A stretch of DNA of 62,370 bases from Candidatus Yaniella excrementigallinarum. GTDB lineage: Bacteria; Actinomycetota; Actinomycetes; Actinomycetales; Micrococcaceae. Below the pieces are notes generated by a model that saw nothing but the letters and a program-made list of their open reading frames with translations, did not search any database and had not been told where the DNA came from. A program made the position numbers and the translations under genes. The stretch spans positions 1 to 62,370 of the forward strand of contig DXHA01000095.1 of NCBI GenBank assembly GCA_019113675.1. Direction: 5' to 3'. Below, piece after piece: positions 48,066 to 59,953 of the stretch. Each line of letters opens with the position of its first letter. Positions within the stretch are counted from its first letter, which is position 1.

Positions 48066-48554
48066 TTATTCGAATCCGGTGAGTTTGTTGGTCAGCGATT
48101 CTAAAATTTCCACGGCACGTGCCAGAGTCGTGCGATCGGCCTCCGATAACGTGTCGAATGTGGGCTGGACTATAGCTGCCACTTGTCGCCGATATTCTTG
48201 TAGCGCGGTATCACCTTGATCAGTCAGGGCCACTAAGTGGGCCCGAGCGTCAACAGGGTCGGGCTGGCGAACGACCATGCCGTCTTGTGCCAGACGGTTG
48301 ATCGCCGTGGTCATGGCAGGTTGAGAAATGGATTCATAGTTGGCCAGGTGAGAGATGCGTTGTGGACCGTGACGTTCGATATAGGCCAGCGCACGCATGG
48401 AGACCGCAGAAATCCTGATCCCGGAAATCTGCGTAGCTGTACGAGCGAACCGTGAGGCTGCCGCAACCATCTGGTTAGCCAGTGGACGCAACGAAGCGTT
48501 GCTGGAACCGTCCGAATCTGGTGGGGCAGTAGGATGTGACTCAGCAGAATGCAT
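48066..48554 (-). CDS. MarR-family transcriptional regulator
   Basis: This winged-helix regulator (162 aa) has ISAVSMRALAYIERHGPQRI and SHLANYESISQPAMTTAINR as the DNA-binding part and the wing LVALTDQGDTALQEYRR. ATG 48554 (MHSAESHPT) is chosen; 18 further open codons run over the operator region. It is first in the operon with the MFS gene, the classical MarR arrangement, and a palindrome lies just upstream. Confidence 0.92.
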   Translation of the reverse strand: MHSAESHPTAPPDSDGSSNASLRPLANQMVAAASRFARTATQISGIRISAVSMRALAYIERHGPQRISHLANYESISQPAMTTAINRLAQDGMVVRQPDPVDARAHLVALTDQGDTALQEYRRQVAAIVQPTFDTLSEADRTTLARAVEILESLTNKLTGFE

Positions 48555-48569
48555 AACTAAAATATATAA

Positions 48570-48583
48570 ATTACTTATGTAAT
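48570..48583. promoter_or_regulatory. Predicted MarR operator
   Basis: ATTAC-N4-GTAAT is a perfect 14-base inverted repeat, 16 bases upstream of the marR start within an AT-rich stretch. The position fits autorepression of marR-MFS. Confidence 0.6.
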
Positions 48584-48601
48584 GAGTCAAGCCGACCGAA
48601 T

Positions 48602-48628
48602 TTAGCACTCTATTTGACCAAGTGCTAA
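48602..48628. promoter_or_regulatory. CIRCE element 1
   Basis: TTAGCACTC-N9-AAGTGCTAA matches the CIRCE consensus (TTAGCACTC-N9-GAGTGCTAA) with one mismatch. It overlaps the predicted groES promoter. The HrcA repressor binds such sites. Confidence 0.92.
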
Positions 48629-48642
48629 TCGGGTAATACAGT
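48614..48642 (+). promoter_or_regulatory. Predicted groES-groEL promoter
   Basis: TTGACC (48614-48619) and TACAGT (48637-48642) are separated by 17 bases. The -35 lies inside CIRCE element 1, so HrcA would block polymerase access. Confidence 0.6.
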
Positions 48643-48648
48643 TGGGGA

Positions 48649-48675
48649 TTAGCACACGAACCACGTGAGTGCTAA
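48649..48675. promoter_or_regulatory. CIRCE element 2
   Basis: TTAGCACAC-N9-GAGTGCTAA matches the CIRCE consensus with one mismatch. It lies just past the predicted -10, about 95 bases before groES, giving a tandem HrcA operator. Confidence 0.92.
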
Positions 48676-48769
48676 AGCCTTTAGGTTCCAGCCATCCGGC
48701 ACCCGCGACGACGGGTGGCTTGCCCGGCAAATGAACAATAGTTACCTTTTACTTTAGTAGGAGAGATTC

Positions 48770-49066
48770 ATGGCTGTCTCCATCAAGCCTCTTGAGGACC
48801 GTATCGTAGTCGAGCCACTAGCCGCCGAGCAGACCACTGCTTCGGGCCTGGTGATTCCAGACACCGCTCAAGAAAAACCACAAGAAGGAAAAGTCGTTGC
48901 AGTCGGCCCGGGTCGCGTTGCAGAAAATGGCGAACGCGTTGCTGTTGATGTTGCTGAAGGCGATGTAGTGCTGTTCTCCAAGTACGGTGGCACCGAAGTC
49001 AAATACAGTGGCCAGGAATTCCTTGTCCTGTCCGCTCGTGACGTGCTGGCCGTCATCGAAAAATAA
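48770..49066 (+). CDS. groES: Co-chaperonin GroES
   Basis: GroES (98 aa) caps the GroEL cavity. It starts [17 protein letters not shown] and has the mobile loop [28 protein letters not shown] and [14 protein letters not shown] follow. AGGAGAG precedes the ATG. Expression is predicted to be HrcA-controlled through two CIRCE elements. groEL follows after 50 bases. Confidence 0.98.
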   Translation: MAVSIKPLEDRIVVEPLAAEQTTASGLVIPDTAQEKPQEGKVVAVGPGRVAENGERVAVDVAEGDVVLFSKYGGTEVKYSGQEFLVLSARDVLAVIEK

Positions 49067-49107
49067 GTCTGCATTACCAGTACCTATTTTTCGAGAACAA
49101 TTACTAA

Positions 49108-50709
<1,602 letters not shown>

Positions 50710-50734
50710 GCGCCTTCACTTCTGAGCTCTAATA

Positions 50735-50770
50735 CTTAGCCCTCCACCCGTTAGCGGGTGGAGGGCTAAG
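50735..50770 (+). terminator. 16-bp perfect hairpin after groEL
   Basis: The arms 50735-50750 and 50755-50770 are exact complements with a 4-base loop (TTAG). It lies 25 bases after the groEL stop; no T-run follows. Confidence 0.8.
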
Positions 50771-50916
50771 ACGTTAAATGCTGGTATAGCTAACAGGGTG
50801 CTCGCCGAAAACCCCTAGACAACATTGCAAAACAAGACAATGCTAGAAGGAGGTTGTCCACTTTAGGCGGCAACTGGTCTACGGTAACGATTGTTCCGAC
50901 GAACAGGAGATGACAG

Positions 50917-51339
50917 ATGCAGACACCCGAAAATATTGCATATACCGCCAAAGCAGAAATCACTGGTGGCCGTGACGGTCGAGGCGCCACCGACGATAAA
51001 TCGATCGACGTTAGTCTCCGGACTCCTAAAGAGCAGGGCGGACCAGGTGGCGGTACCAATCCTGAGCAGCTATTTGCTGTCGGCTATGGTGCCTGTTTCC
51101 AAAGCGCTCTGGGATTGGCTGGTAAAGAGCAGGGCATCGATACCTCAAAATCTGTGGTCAATAGCGAAGTCGGTATTGGCAAAGAAGGCGAGAGCTTTGG
51201 TCTTTCGGTAAAACTCAGGGTTACCGTGCCAGATGTTGATAAAGAAACCGCTCAGCAACTTGTCGATCGGGCACACCAACTGTGCCCCTATTCCAAAGCC
51301 ACCCGAGATAATATCCCGGTGGAAGTAGTGGCTGTTTAG
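50917..51339 (+). CDS. ohr: Organic hydroperoxide resistance protein Ohr
   Basis: Ohr is a thiol peroxidase of the OsmC superfamily that reduces organic peroxides. The reactive Cys60 (AVGYGACFQSAL) and partner Cys123 (HQLCPYSKATR) are both present, as is the NPEQLFAVGYGACF block. The length of 140 aa is normal. AGGAGA precedes the ATG. No OhrR lies next to it; a weak inverted repeat (CATTG-N10-CAATG, 50823-50842) lies upstream. Confidence 0.95.
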   Translation: MQTPENIAYTAKAEITGGRDGRGATDDKSIDVSLRTPKEQGGPGGGTNPEQLFAVGYGACFQSALGLAGKEQGIDTSKSVVNSEVGIGKEGESFGLSVKLRVTVPDVDKETAQQLVDRAHQLCPYSKATRDNIPVEVVAV

Positions 51340-51362
51340 TAAAACTCTGTATTCTGCCAGTG

Positions 51363-51393
51363 CAAGCCCCAACAATGCTTTTGTTGGGGCTTG
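51363..51393 (+). terminator. Hairpin after ohr
   Basis: A perfect 13-bp stem (51363-51375 with 51381-51393) closes a 5-base loop, 24 bases after the ohr stop. No T-run follows. Confidence 0.78.
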
Positions 51394-51509
51394 TCTGCTG
51401 CCTAATGCAGTTGGCGTCGTCATTTTCGCTATAAATTCTTACTCGAGATGCGCAGCGGGAAGACGTAATGGCGCTAGCGGCGATAAACATTGTTTTGCCG
51501 ACGTAAAAG

Positions 51510-51538
51510 TTCTCAAATCGTAGCGCTCCAGCTATACT
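51510..51538 (+). promoter_or_regulatory. Promoter of the glycine-cleavage operon
   Basis: TTCTCA (51510-51515) and TATACT (51533-51538) are separated by 17 bases. It lies just before the riboswitch, so transcripts would begin near 51545. Confidence 0.55.
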
Positions 51539-51564
51539 GTGACCCGAAACATAATCGAATATGG

Positions 51565-51752
51565 CCGCGCATAGCAAGCGGGAGAGCCCAGCCAACTTGG
51601 GCACCGACGGTGCAACTTCCTCCCCAGGAAACTCTCAGGTACCCATACCGCTTACTACAGGCCAATCTGGAAAGTAGCTGATTTCGCAGCTCACCGACGG
51701 GGCAACCAGGATACGGGAAAACTCTCAGGTCAACAACAGATGGGGAGGGATC
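51565..51752 (+). ncRNA. Tandem glycine riboswitch upstream of gcvP
   Basis: Two glycine aptamers are recognisable. Aptamer 1 has GGGAGAG (51580-51586), the core CACCGACGGTGCAA (51602-51615) and GGAAACTCTCAGG (51627-51639). Aptamer 2 has the core CACCGACGGGGCAACC (51692-51707) and GGGAAAACTCTCAGG (51715-51729). These match the conserved core of the gcvT-type glycine riboswitch, and the downstream genes are gcvP-gcvT-gcvH, its classical targets. Glycine binding would be expected to turn expression on. The exact 5' boundary and the expression platform are not resolved. Confidence 0.95.
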
Positions 51753-51788
51753 TAAAGGATGTACATTATCCACTCCCAAGGAGATCCC

Positions 51789-54620
51789 ATGGCTGTCTAC
51801 GAACTTGCCAACTTCGCTCATCGCCATCTGGGCCCACGCGAATCCGGTGTTGCTCACATGCTGGATGCGCTTGGCTATCAGAGCCTTGATGAGCTTACAA
51901 CCGCTGCGATGCCAGAAAACATTGCCCAGCAAGACCCCCTAGTTCTGCCCGATGCCCTTACTGAAACCCAGGCACAAACACGGCTGCGTGAACTCGCAGC
52001 GAAAAATACGGTTAAGAAATCGATGATCGGGCAGGGTTTTTACGACACTATTACCCCGGCGGTGATCCGTCGCAATGTAGTGGAAAATCCCGGCTGGTAT
52101 ACCGCTTACACTCCCTATCAGCCCGAAATTTCCCAGGGTCGTCTTGAAGCCTTGCTTAATTTTCAGACCATGGTGGCAGATTTAACCGGCCTGGAAATTG
52201 CCAATGCCTCGCTGTTGGATGAGTCTTCTGCTGGTGCCGAGGCTGTACTGATGATGCGCCGGGCCAACAGAAAATACTCAGAGAGCCCAGTGGTCATCGA
52301 TAAAAACATCTTCCCTCAGACCCTGTCGGTGATTTTGGGCCGAACTCGGTCGCTAGGGGTTGAAACCATCCTGGTAGACCTGGCAACTGAAGGCTTGCCA
52401 GATGGGGATCTCTGCGGTGTCTTAGTGCAACAGCCAGGTGATGATGGTGCCATCGTCAACCACCAGACGATCTTTGACCAAGCTAAAGAACGTGGCGCGA
52501 TGATTAGCGTGATTGCCGACCTACTGTCTTTGACGATGATCACCCCACCCGGAGAACAAGGCGCCGATATTGCCGTGGGCACAACCCAACGGTTTGGCGT
52601 ACCGCTATTTTACGGCGGACCCCATGCAGCCTATATGGCCACCAAAGAACGTTTCGTCCGTCAGATGCCGGGTCGTCTGGTCGGTGTTTCGGAAGATGCT
52701 TCTGGCATGCCCGCATACCGGTTAGCCTTACAAACCCGCGAACAACATATTCGTCGTGAAAAGGCGACCTCAAATATTTGTACCGCTCAGGCTCTGCTGG
52801 CTGTTATGGCAGCAATGTACGGTGTATACCACGGCCCCGAAGGCGTCACTGAAATAGCTCAGCGGACCCACGCTATGGCAAGCCGACTTGCCGCTTCTTT
52901 GACCAATGCAGGCTTCGAGCTGGCGGCCAAGCACTATTTCGACACCGTGGTAGTAAGCGTTGAGGACGTCGAAACCACCATGGCCAAGGCAGATGAAGCA
53001 GGCTACAACCTGCGCCGGTTCTCTGACACTCAAGTAGGTATTTCTACCGATGAGACCACCACTGATGCTGACGTTGAAGCACTGACAGCAATCTTTGGTG
53101 CTGAAGTAGTGGACGGCGATAATGCGATACCTGATGAACTCATTCGTAAATCAGAGTTCATGACTCACGAGATTTTCCAGACCATCCGGTCTGAAACCAC
53201 CATGATGCGTTACTGCCGGCGGCTGGCAGACCGTGACCTCGCGTTAGATCGCACTATGATTCCGTTGGGCTCATGCACGATGAAACTCAATGCTGCCGCT
53301 GAAATGGAAGCCATTACTTGGCCGGAATTCGCCGCAATTCACCCATATGCTCCATCTGAGCAAGCGGCTGGCTGGCAGGAACTCATCAAAGATCTCGAGA
53401 GCAAACTTGAAGCCATTACTGGCTATGCTGCAGTATCTTTGCAGCCAAACGCTGGCTCGCAGGGTGAATATGCTGGATTACTGGCTATCCGTCAGTACCT
53501 TGATGCTCAAGGCGAGACAGACCGGGATATCTGTATCATCCCGGCATCCGCCCACGGTACCAACGCCGCCTCAGCAGTGTTAGCCGGACTGCAAGTTATC
53601 GTGGTCAAAACTGCTGACGATGGTTCTATCGATTCCACACATTTAGATGAAGTGCTTGAAAAATATGGCGAACGAATTGCCGCCATCATGATCACTTATC
53701 CATCCACCGCTGGTATTTACGATACCGATGTGGTGGATATTTGCGATAAGATCCATAATGCCGGTGGACAAGTCTACATTGACGGGGCAAACCTTAACGC
53801 GCTGGTAGGACTGGCACAACCGGGCAAATTTGGTGGTGATGTTTCGCACCTTAACCTACACAAAACCTTCTCCATCCCTCACGGTGGTGGTGGTCCTGGT
53901 GTTGGTCCAGTTTGTGTTGCAGAGCATCTCATTCCGCACCTTCCAGCCCAACCAAACGGGCCGTTGCCAGAAGATGCTACTCCGGTAGCCTCCACGATAT
54001 ACGGCTCCGCAGGGGTACTGCCCATCACTTGGTCATACATTGCCATGATGGGTGCTGAAGCACTTACTGAGGCAACACAGATCGCAGTACTATCGGCTAA
54101 CTATTTGGCACACCGGCTCAAGGACCATTTCCCCGTACTTTATACCGGGCTCAATGATTTAGTGGCCCATGAATGCATTCTAGATCTGCGAGAAATTACC
54201 AAAAACACCGGTGTGACCGCCGAAGACGTCTCCAAACGTCTGATGGATTTTGGCTTCCATGCCCCAACTATGGCGTTTCCGGTTCCCGGCACATTGATGG
54301 TCGAGCCTACTGAATCCGAAGATATGGATGAACTGGAACGTTTCATCAGCGCCATGATAAAGATCCGCGAAGAGATCGCTGAGGTCGAGGACGGCAAGAT
54401 TGCGGTTGAAGAGTCCGTGTTGCGTCTGGCACCCCACCCGGTAGCTGAAGTAATCAGCTCAGATTGGGATCGGTCCTACTCGGTAGAACAGGCAGCTTTC
54501 CCGGTACCGGAATTGCAGGTAGATAAATACTTCACTCCGGTATCTCGTATCGATCAGGCTGGCGGCGACCGGAATCTGGTCTGCTCCTGCCCGCCACCAG
54601 AAGCCTTCGAGCTGAATTAG
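51789..54620 (+). CDS. gcvP: Glycine dehydrogenase (decarboxylating), P-protein
   Basis: GcvP decarboxylates glycine with PLP and passes the aminomethyl group to GcvH. The PLP Lys is in VSHLNLHKTFSIPHGGGGPG; other blocks are ANASLLDESSAGAEA in the N-half and LGSCTMKLNAAAEM in the C-half. ATG 51789 has AAGGAG 5 bases upstream and gives 943 aa, normal for single-chain GcvP. ATG 51759 in the same frame, with GGGAGG upstream, is the alternative (953 aa). It is the first gene behind the riboswitch. Confidence 0.97.
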   Translation: MAVYELANFAHRHLGPRESGVAHMLDALGYQSLDELTTAAMPENIAQQDPLVLPDALTETQAQTRLRELAAKNTVKKSMIGQGFYDTITPAVIRRNVVENPGWYTAYTPYQPEISQGRLEALLNFQTMVADLTGLEIANASLLDESSAGAEAVLMMRRANRKYSESPVVIDKNIFPQTLSVILGRTRSLGVETILVDLATEGLPDGDLCGVLVQQPGDDGAIVNHQTIFDQAKERGAMISVIADLLSLTMITPPGEQGADIAVGTTQRFGVPLFYGGPHAAYMATKERFVRQMPGRLVGVSEDASGMPAYRLALQTREQHIRREKATSNICTAQALLAVMAAMYGVYHGPEGVTEIAQRTHAMASRLAASLTNAGFELAAKHYFDTVVVSVEDVETTMAKADEAGYNLRRFSDTQVGISTDETTTDADVEALTAIFGAEVVDGDNAIPDELIRKSEFMTHEIFQTIRSETTMMRYCRRLADRDLALDRTMIPLGSCTMKLNAAAEMEAITWPEFAAIHPYAPSEQAAGWQELIKDLESKLEAITGYAAVSLQPNAGSQGEYAGLLAIRQYLDAQGETDRDICIIPASAHGTNAASAVLAGLQVIVVKTADDGSIDSTHLDEVLEKYGERIAAIMITYPSTAGIYDTDVVDICDKIHNAGGQVYIDGANLNALVGLAQPGKFGGDVSHLNLHKTFSIPHGGGGPGVGPVCVAEHLIPHLPAQPNGPLPEDATPVASTIYGSAGVLPITWSYIAMMGAEALTEATQIAVLSANYLAHRLKDHFPVLYTGLNDLVAHECILDLREITKNTGVTAEDVSKRLMDFGFHAPTMAFPVPGTLMVEPTESEDMDELERFISAMIKIREEIAEVEDGKIAVEESVLRLAPHPVAEVISSDWDRSYSVEQAAFPVPELQVDKYFTPVSRIDQAGGDRNLVCSCPPPEAFELN

Positions 54621-54630
54621 GAGCGATATC

Positions 54631-55731
54631 ATGACGCTAAAAACCACACCATTATTTGAAACCCATGACGCGCTAGGTGCCAGCTTCACAGATTTCAACG
54701 GTTGGAATATGCCGCTGAAATATACTTCAGAAATCACCGAACACAAAGCGGTGCGCGAGGCAGTTGGCATTTTCGATCTTTCCCATATGGGTGAAGTGTT
54801 TGTGACCGGTCCAGAGGCGGTCAAAGGACTCAATACCGCCCTGGCCGGGGACTTTTCCAAGATGACTGTAGGTCGGGCCAAATATACGGTCATGCTCACT
54901 AAGGACGGCACTATTGTTGACGACATGATCGTCTACCGTCTCGGTGAGAATCGCTACCTCACGGTTCCCAACGCTGGAAATGCCAAAACCGTTGCTGATG
55001 CTTTGGAACAACGCTTGGCAGGAATTGATGCGACCGTAGAAGACGCCACCAATCAACTAGCATTATTAGGTATCCAAGGGCCCAAAGCCCAAGACATTGT
55101 AGCTGCACTGGGCGATGAGTTTGCTGAAACAGCCACCTCGTTGAAAAATTATCGGGTTACCGAGCTTTCCGTCGACGGCAGCTCATGGATCGTGGCTCGC
55201 ACCGGATATACCGGTGAAGATGGTTTTGAAATTATCACACCTAATGATCAGGTCGAACGCCTTTGGAATCAGCTGTTTTCATTAGACATCGGAGTCGAAT
55301 TGACCCCGTGTGGATTAGCCTGTCGCGACTCACTACGACTAGAAGCCGGTATGCCCCTTTACGGCAACGAACTTTCAACTGAACGAACACCGTTTGAGGC
55401 TGGAATGGGCCGGATTGTGTCGTTTGCCAAAGACGAAGATTTCGTGGGACGCGCTGCGTTGGAACCGTTGCGCGATACACCACCCGAACAAGTTCTAGTC
55501 GGGCTAACTAGTGATCAGCGGCGTGCCGGACGCAGCGGTGCTGCACTTAGCGTTGATGGTCAAACCGTAGGTACCGTGACTTCCGGGATACCATCACCGA
55601 CCCTGACAAAGCCTGTAGCCTTGGCCTATATCGACGCACAATACGCTGAGGAAGACACCCCCGTGAATATTGATGTGCGTGGCAAAGCACTACCATTTAT
55701 TATTACCAAAACACCGTTTTACACTCGCTAA
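54631..55731 (+). CDS. gcvT: Glycine cleavage T-protein (aminomethyltransferase)
   Basis: GcvT transfers the methylene group from GcvH to tetrahydrofolate and releases ammonia. Typical blocks are PLFETHDALGASFTDFNGWN, GIFDLSHMGEVFVTGPEA, ARTGYTGEDGFEII and CRDSLRLEAGMPLYGNEL. The length of 366 aa is normal. AGGAG precedes the ATG. It lies 10 bases after gcvP and 21 before gcvH. Confidence 0.97.
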   Translation: MTLKTTPLFETHDALGASFTDFNGWNMPLKYTSEITEHKAVREAVGIFDLSHMGEVFVTGPEAVKGLNTALAGDFSKMTVGRAKYTVMLTKDGTIVDDMIVYRLGENRYLTVPNAGNAKTVADALEQRLAGIDATVEDATNQLALLGIQGPKAQDIVAALGDEFAETATSLKNYRVTELSVDGSSWIVARTGYTGEDGFEIITPNDQVERLWNQLFSLDIGVELTPCGLACRDSLRLEAGMPLYGNELSTERTPFEAGMGRIVSFAKDEDFVGRAALEPLRDTPPEQVLVGLTSDQRRAGRSGAALSVDGQTVGTVTSGIPSPTLTKPVALAYIDAQYAEEDTPVNIDVRGKALPFIITKTPFYTR

Positions 55732-55752
55732 CACCAAGACGAAGGATACATT

Positions 55753-56133
55753 ATGACCGTTGTAAAATCCGCACTGCGCTACTCCGCGGAGCATGAGTGG
55801 CTCAACGACGAAGACCCAGTACGTATTGGCATTACCGACTATGCTGCCGATCAGCTGGGTGATGTAGTATTTGCCGAATTGCCAGAGGTCGGAGATACAG
55901 TGACGGCCGGAGAAGTCTGTGGCGAATTGGAATCAACCAAGTCGGTATCTGAACTGTATTCACCGGTGACCGGAACCATCGTGGAATCTAACGAAGACGT
56001 TATCCAAAATCCGGAACGTATCAACGAAGACCCCTATGGTGCTGGCTGGTTGTTCACCGTCGATGTCACAGAAGAAGGCGCCATCCTGACACCGGAGCAA
56101 TATGCTGAGCAAACCGGGGGAAGCATCGAATAA
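55753..56133 (+). CDS. gcvH: Glycine cleavage H-protein
   Basis: GcvH is the lipoylated shuttle of the glycine cleavage system. The lipoyl site is Lys63 in [38 protein letters not shown] and [19 protein letters not shown] are also typical. The length of 126 aa is normal. It closes the gcvPTH operon; the L-protein gene is not in the window. Confidence 0.97.
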   Translation: MTVVKSALRYSAEHEWLNDEDPVRIGITDYAADQLGDVVFAELPEVGDTVTAGEVCGELESTKSVSELYSPVTGTIVESNEDVIQNPERINEDPYGAGWLFTVDVTEEGAILTPEQYAEQTGGSIE

Positions 56134-56176
56134 TTTAGCTGAATACCGGTCCGGAAGTGTTCACGGTCTGCGATGA

Positions 56177-57808
<1,632 letters not shown>

Positions 57809-57867
57809 AAATCTCTAATAAATCAAGCGCCCTAACCCATCCGTGATCGGATAGAAACTGGATATAC

Positions 57868-59004
57868 GTGAGCTACGAAGTTGAAATAGGCCTCGGCAAA
57901 CGTGGTCGAGAATCCATGCCTTTGGATGCCATATCGATTGTGCCCACCCGTCGAACCCGCGACCCAGAAGATGTGTCGTTGGACTGGCAAATCGACGCGT
58001 TCAAGTTTTCCATGCCCGTGATCGGTGCACCTATGGACTCGGTAATGTCGCCGGCCACCGCCATCCAGCTAGGACAACTTGGTGGGATGGGTGTGCTGAA
58101 TCTGGAAGGGCTCTGGACTCGTTACGAGGACCCGCAGCCTGTCCTTGACGAAATCGCGGCTTTAAAATCCCAAACGTTTTCACCAGAAAATACTGCACGC
58201 CTGCAGCAACTGTATGCGGCTCCGATCCAACCGGACCTCATCTCAGCGCGGTTAGAAGAAATCCGGGAAGCCGGAGTGGTTGTAGCCGGTGCTCTCACAC
58301 CGCAGCGGACCCAAGAGTTCTATAAGACCGTGGTGGATGCCGGCGTGGATATGTTCGTCATCCGCGGCACCACTGTGTCAGCACAGCATGTGTCGGAAAC
58401 CAAAGAGCCGCTTGACTTGAAGAAATTTATTTATGAACTTGACGTACCGGTCATTGTTGGGGGAGTGGCCGGATATACTCCCGCATTGCATTTGATGCGC
58501 ACTGGTGCCGCTGGGGTACTAGTCGGGTTCGGTGGCGGTGCCTCGTCGACGACTCGCAGGGCCTTGGGCATCCGTGTTCCCATGGCCACCGCAATTTCAG
58601 ATATCGCCGAAGCCCGCCGTGACTATATGGACGAATCTGGGGGACGGTATGTTCACGTCATTGCTGACGGTGGGCTGGGTATTTCTGGTGACATAGTCAA
58701 GGCTATCGGCATGGGTGCTGATGCTGTAATGCTAGGCTCCACCCTGGCACGGGCCACAGAAGCTCCTGGCAAAGGTTGGCACTGGGGGCTGGAAGCAGCT
58801 CATCCAGAGTTTCCTCGCGGCGACCGCACTCACATCGGCACCGTAGCAGGCATGGAGGAACTTCTTATTGGTCCAACTGACCACACCAACGGAACAGCTA
58901 ATCTCATGGGGGCGTTACGACGCGCCATGGCGTCAACCGGGTACACGGACCTAAAGGACTTTCAGAAAGTTGAAGTTCAAATCTCACCAACCTACCCGGG
59001 GTGA
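57868..59004 (+). CDS. guaB3: GuaB3 family IMP dehydrogenase paralogue
   Basis: This is the actinobacterial GuaB3 subgroup (378 aa). It starts SYEVEIGLGKRGRESMPLDA and has ISIVPTRRTRDPEDVSLDWQ, APMDSVMSPATAIQLGQLGG and a C-terminal AEAPGKGWHWGLEAAHPEFP, but no CBS domains. The catalytic Cys loop of true IMPDH (GSICTTR) is not seen; the equivalent area reads LVGFGGGASSTTRRALG. Its role is uncertain, although some GuaB3 proteins act in purine salvage. It begins at GTG 57868. Confidence 0.92.
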   Translation: MSYEVEIGLGKRGRESMPLDAISIVPTRRTRDPEDVSLDWQIDAFKFSMPVIGAPMDSVMSPATAIQLGQLGGMGVLNLEGLWTRYEDPQPVLDEIAALKSQTFSPENTARLQQLYAAPIQPDLISARLEEIREAGVVVAGALTPQRTQEFYKTVVDAGVDMFVIRGTTVSAQHVSETKEPLDLKKFIYELDVPVIVGGVAGYTPALHLMRTGAAGVLVGFGGGASSTTRRALGIRVPMATAISDIAEARRDYMDESGGRYVHVIADGGLGISGDIVKAIGMGADAVMLGSTLARATEAPGKGWHWGLEAAHPEFPRGDRTHIGTVAGMEELLIGPTDHTNGTANLMGALRRAMASTGYTDLKDFQKVEVQISPTYPG

Positions 59005-59011
59005 CAACTAG

Positions 59012-59935
59012 TTGCTCCGCACAGCACTGAAACCACGGTGGATAGGCTTCTTCCTTCTCACGCTCGCCGTGGCCTCTATTTTCGTATTGCTCACACAGTG
59101 GCAATTTGAACAATCCACCGCCAATAAGCCACGCTCTCATGCCGTTACTGAGACGCCGGTAGAGCTCACAGCACACTTCCAGCCCGGAGTGGCGATGATG
59201 AGTGATCAAGCAGACCAAATGGTCTACTTCACCGGTACATTGGATCTGGACAACACGGTTCAAGTGGAATCTCGTGTTGACGAAGGCGCCATGGGCCTGT
59301 GGTTGGTCTCCAGCGCAACTGTTGAAGGTGCCCCCGATGATTACCATATTCCGGTCGTTTGGGGATGGATCCCAGAACAGCTTGAAGCAGATCCAACTGA
59401 GATTACTGAACTATTTGAAACCTCAACCGGAGTCTCAGCCGATGAACCCATCAAATTTGATGGGCGCCTAATACCGGCTGAAGGCCCCACGCCGAACACT
59501 GACCACTACATCGAGCCGGTGCGGACTCAAATGCTGGCCACAGCGCAACTGGTTAATTTGTGGGATCAAGACCTCTATGCCGGTTATGTAGTAGCTGAGA
59601 CTTTTACTGTTGATGGCCAGGCCCACACGGTATCTGGAGATGCTGGGATCAATGATGTAGCAGCGGCACCACCGCCAGAAGAGACTGAAGTCGCTTGGCT
59701 CAACATCTTTTATGCCGTGGAATGGTCCATCTTCGCTGTTTTTTCACTGTACCTATGGTGGAGATTTGTCCGCGACGACTATCTCAAGGACCGACGCGAA
59801 GCCGAACTGGACGAACTGTGGCAAAAGCATTGGCAGACCAAAGAGCTCCAACGCTTGCGCGATAAAGCTCGCGAAGAAAAGGCTGCCGCTGAACAGGCCT
59901 ACCGGGATTACTATGGTTACGACTCTGATGAATAA
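59012..59935 (+). CDS. SURF1-like cytochrome oxidase assembly protein
   Basis: This SURF1-family membrane protein (307 aa) has an N-terminal membrane span (WIGFFLLTLAVASIFVLLTQ, ~10-29), an external domain (~30-230) with the family's VPVVWGW-like segment (HIPVVWGWIPEQL) and a second span near residue 235 (LNIFYAVEWSIFAVFSLYLW). A charged coiled-coil-like tail rich in Glu/Lys/Arg follows (~255-307). TTG 59012 lies 7 bases after guaB3. The family helps haem insertion into cytochrome c oxidase. Confidence 0.82.
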   Translation: MLRTALKPRWIGFFLLTLAVASIFVLLTQWQFEQSTANKPRSHAVTETPVELTAHFQPGVAMMSDQADQMVYFTGTLDLDNTVQVESRVDEGAMGLWLVSSATVEGAPDDYHIPVVWGWIPEQLEADPTEITELFETSTGVSADEPIKFDGRLIPAEGPTPNTDHYIEPVRTQMLATAQLVNLWDQDLYAGYVVAETFTVDGQAHTVSGDAGINDVAAAPPPEETEVAWLNIFYAVEWSIFAVFSLYLWWRFVRDDYLKDRREAELDELWQKHWQTKELQRLRDKAREEKAAAEQAYRDYYGYDSDE

Positions 59936-59953
59936 AAGGACCCACGATTTACC

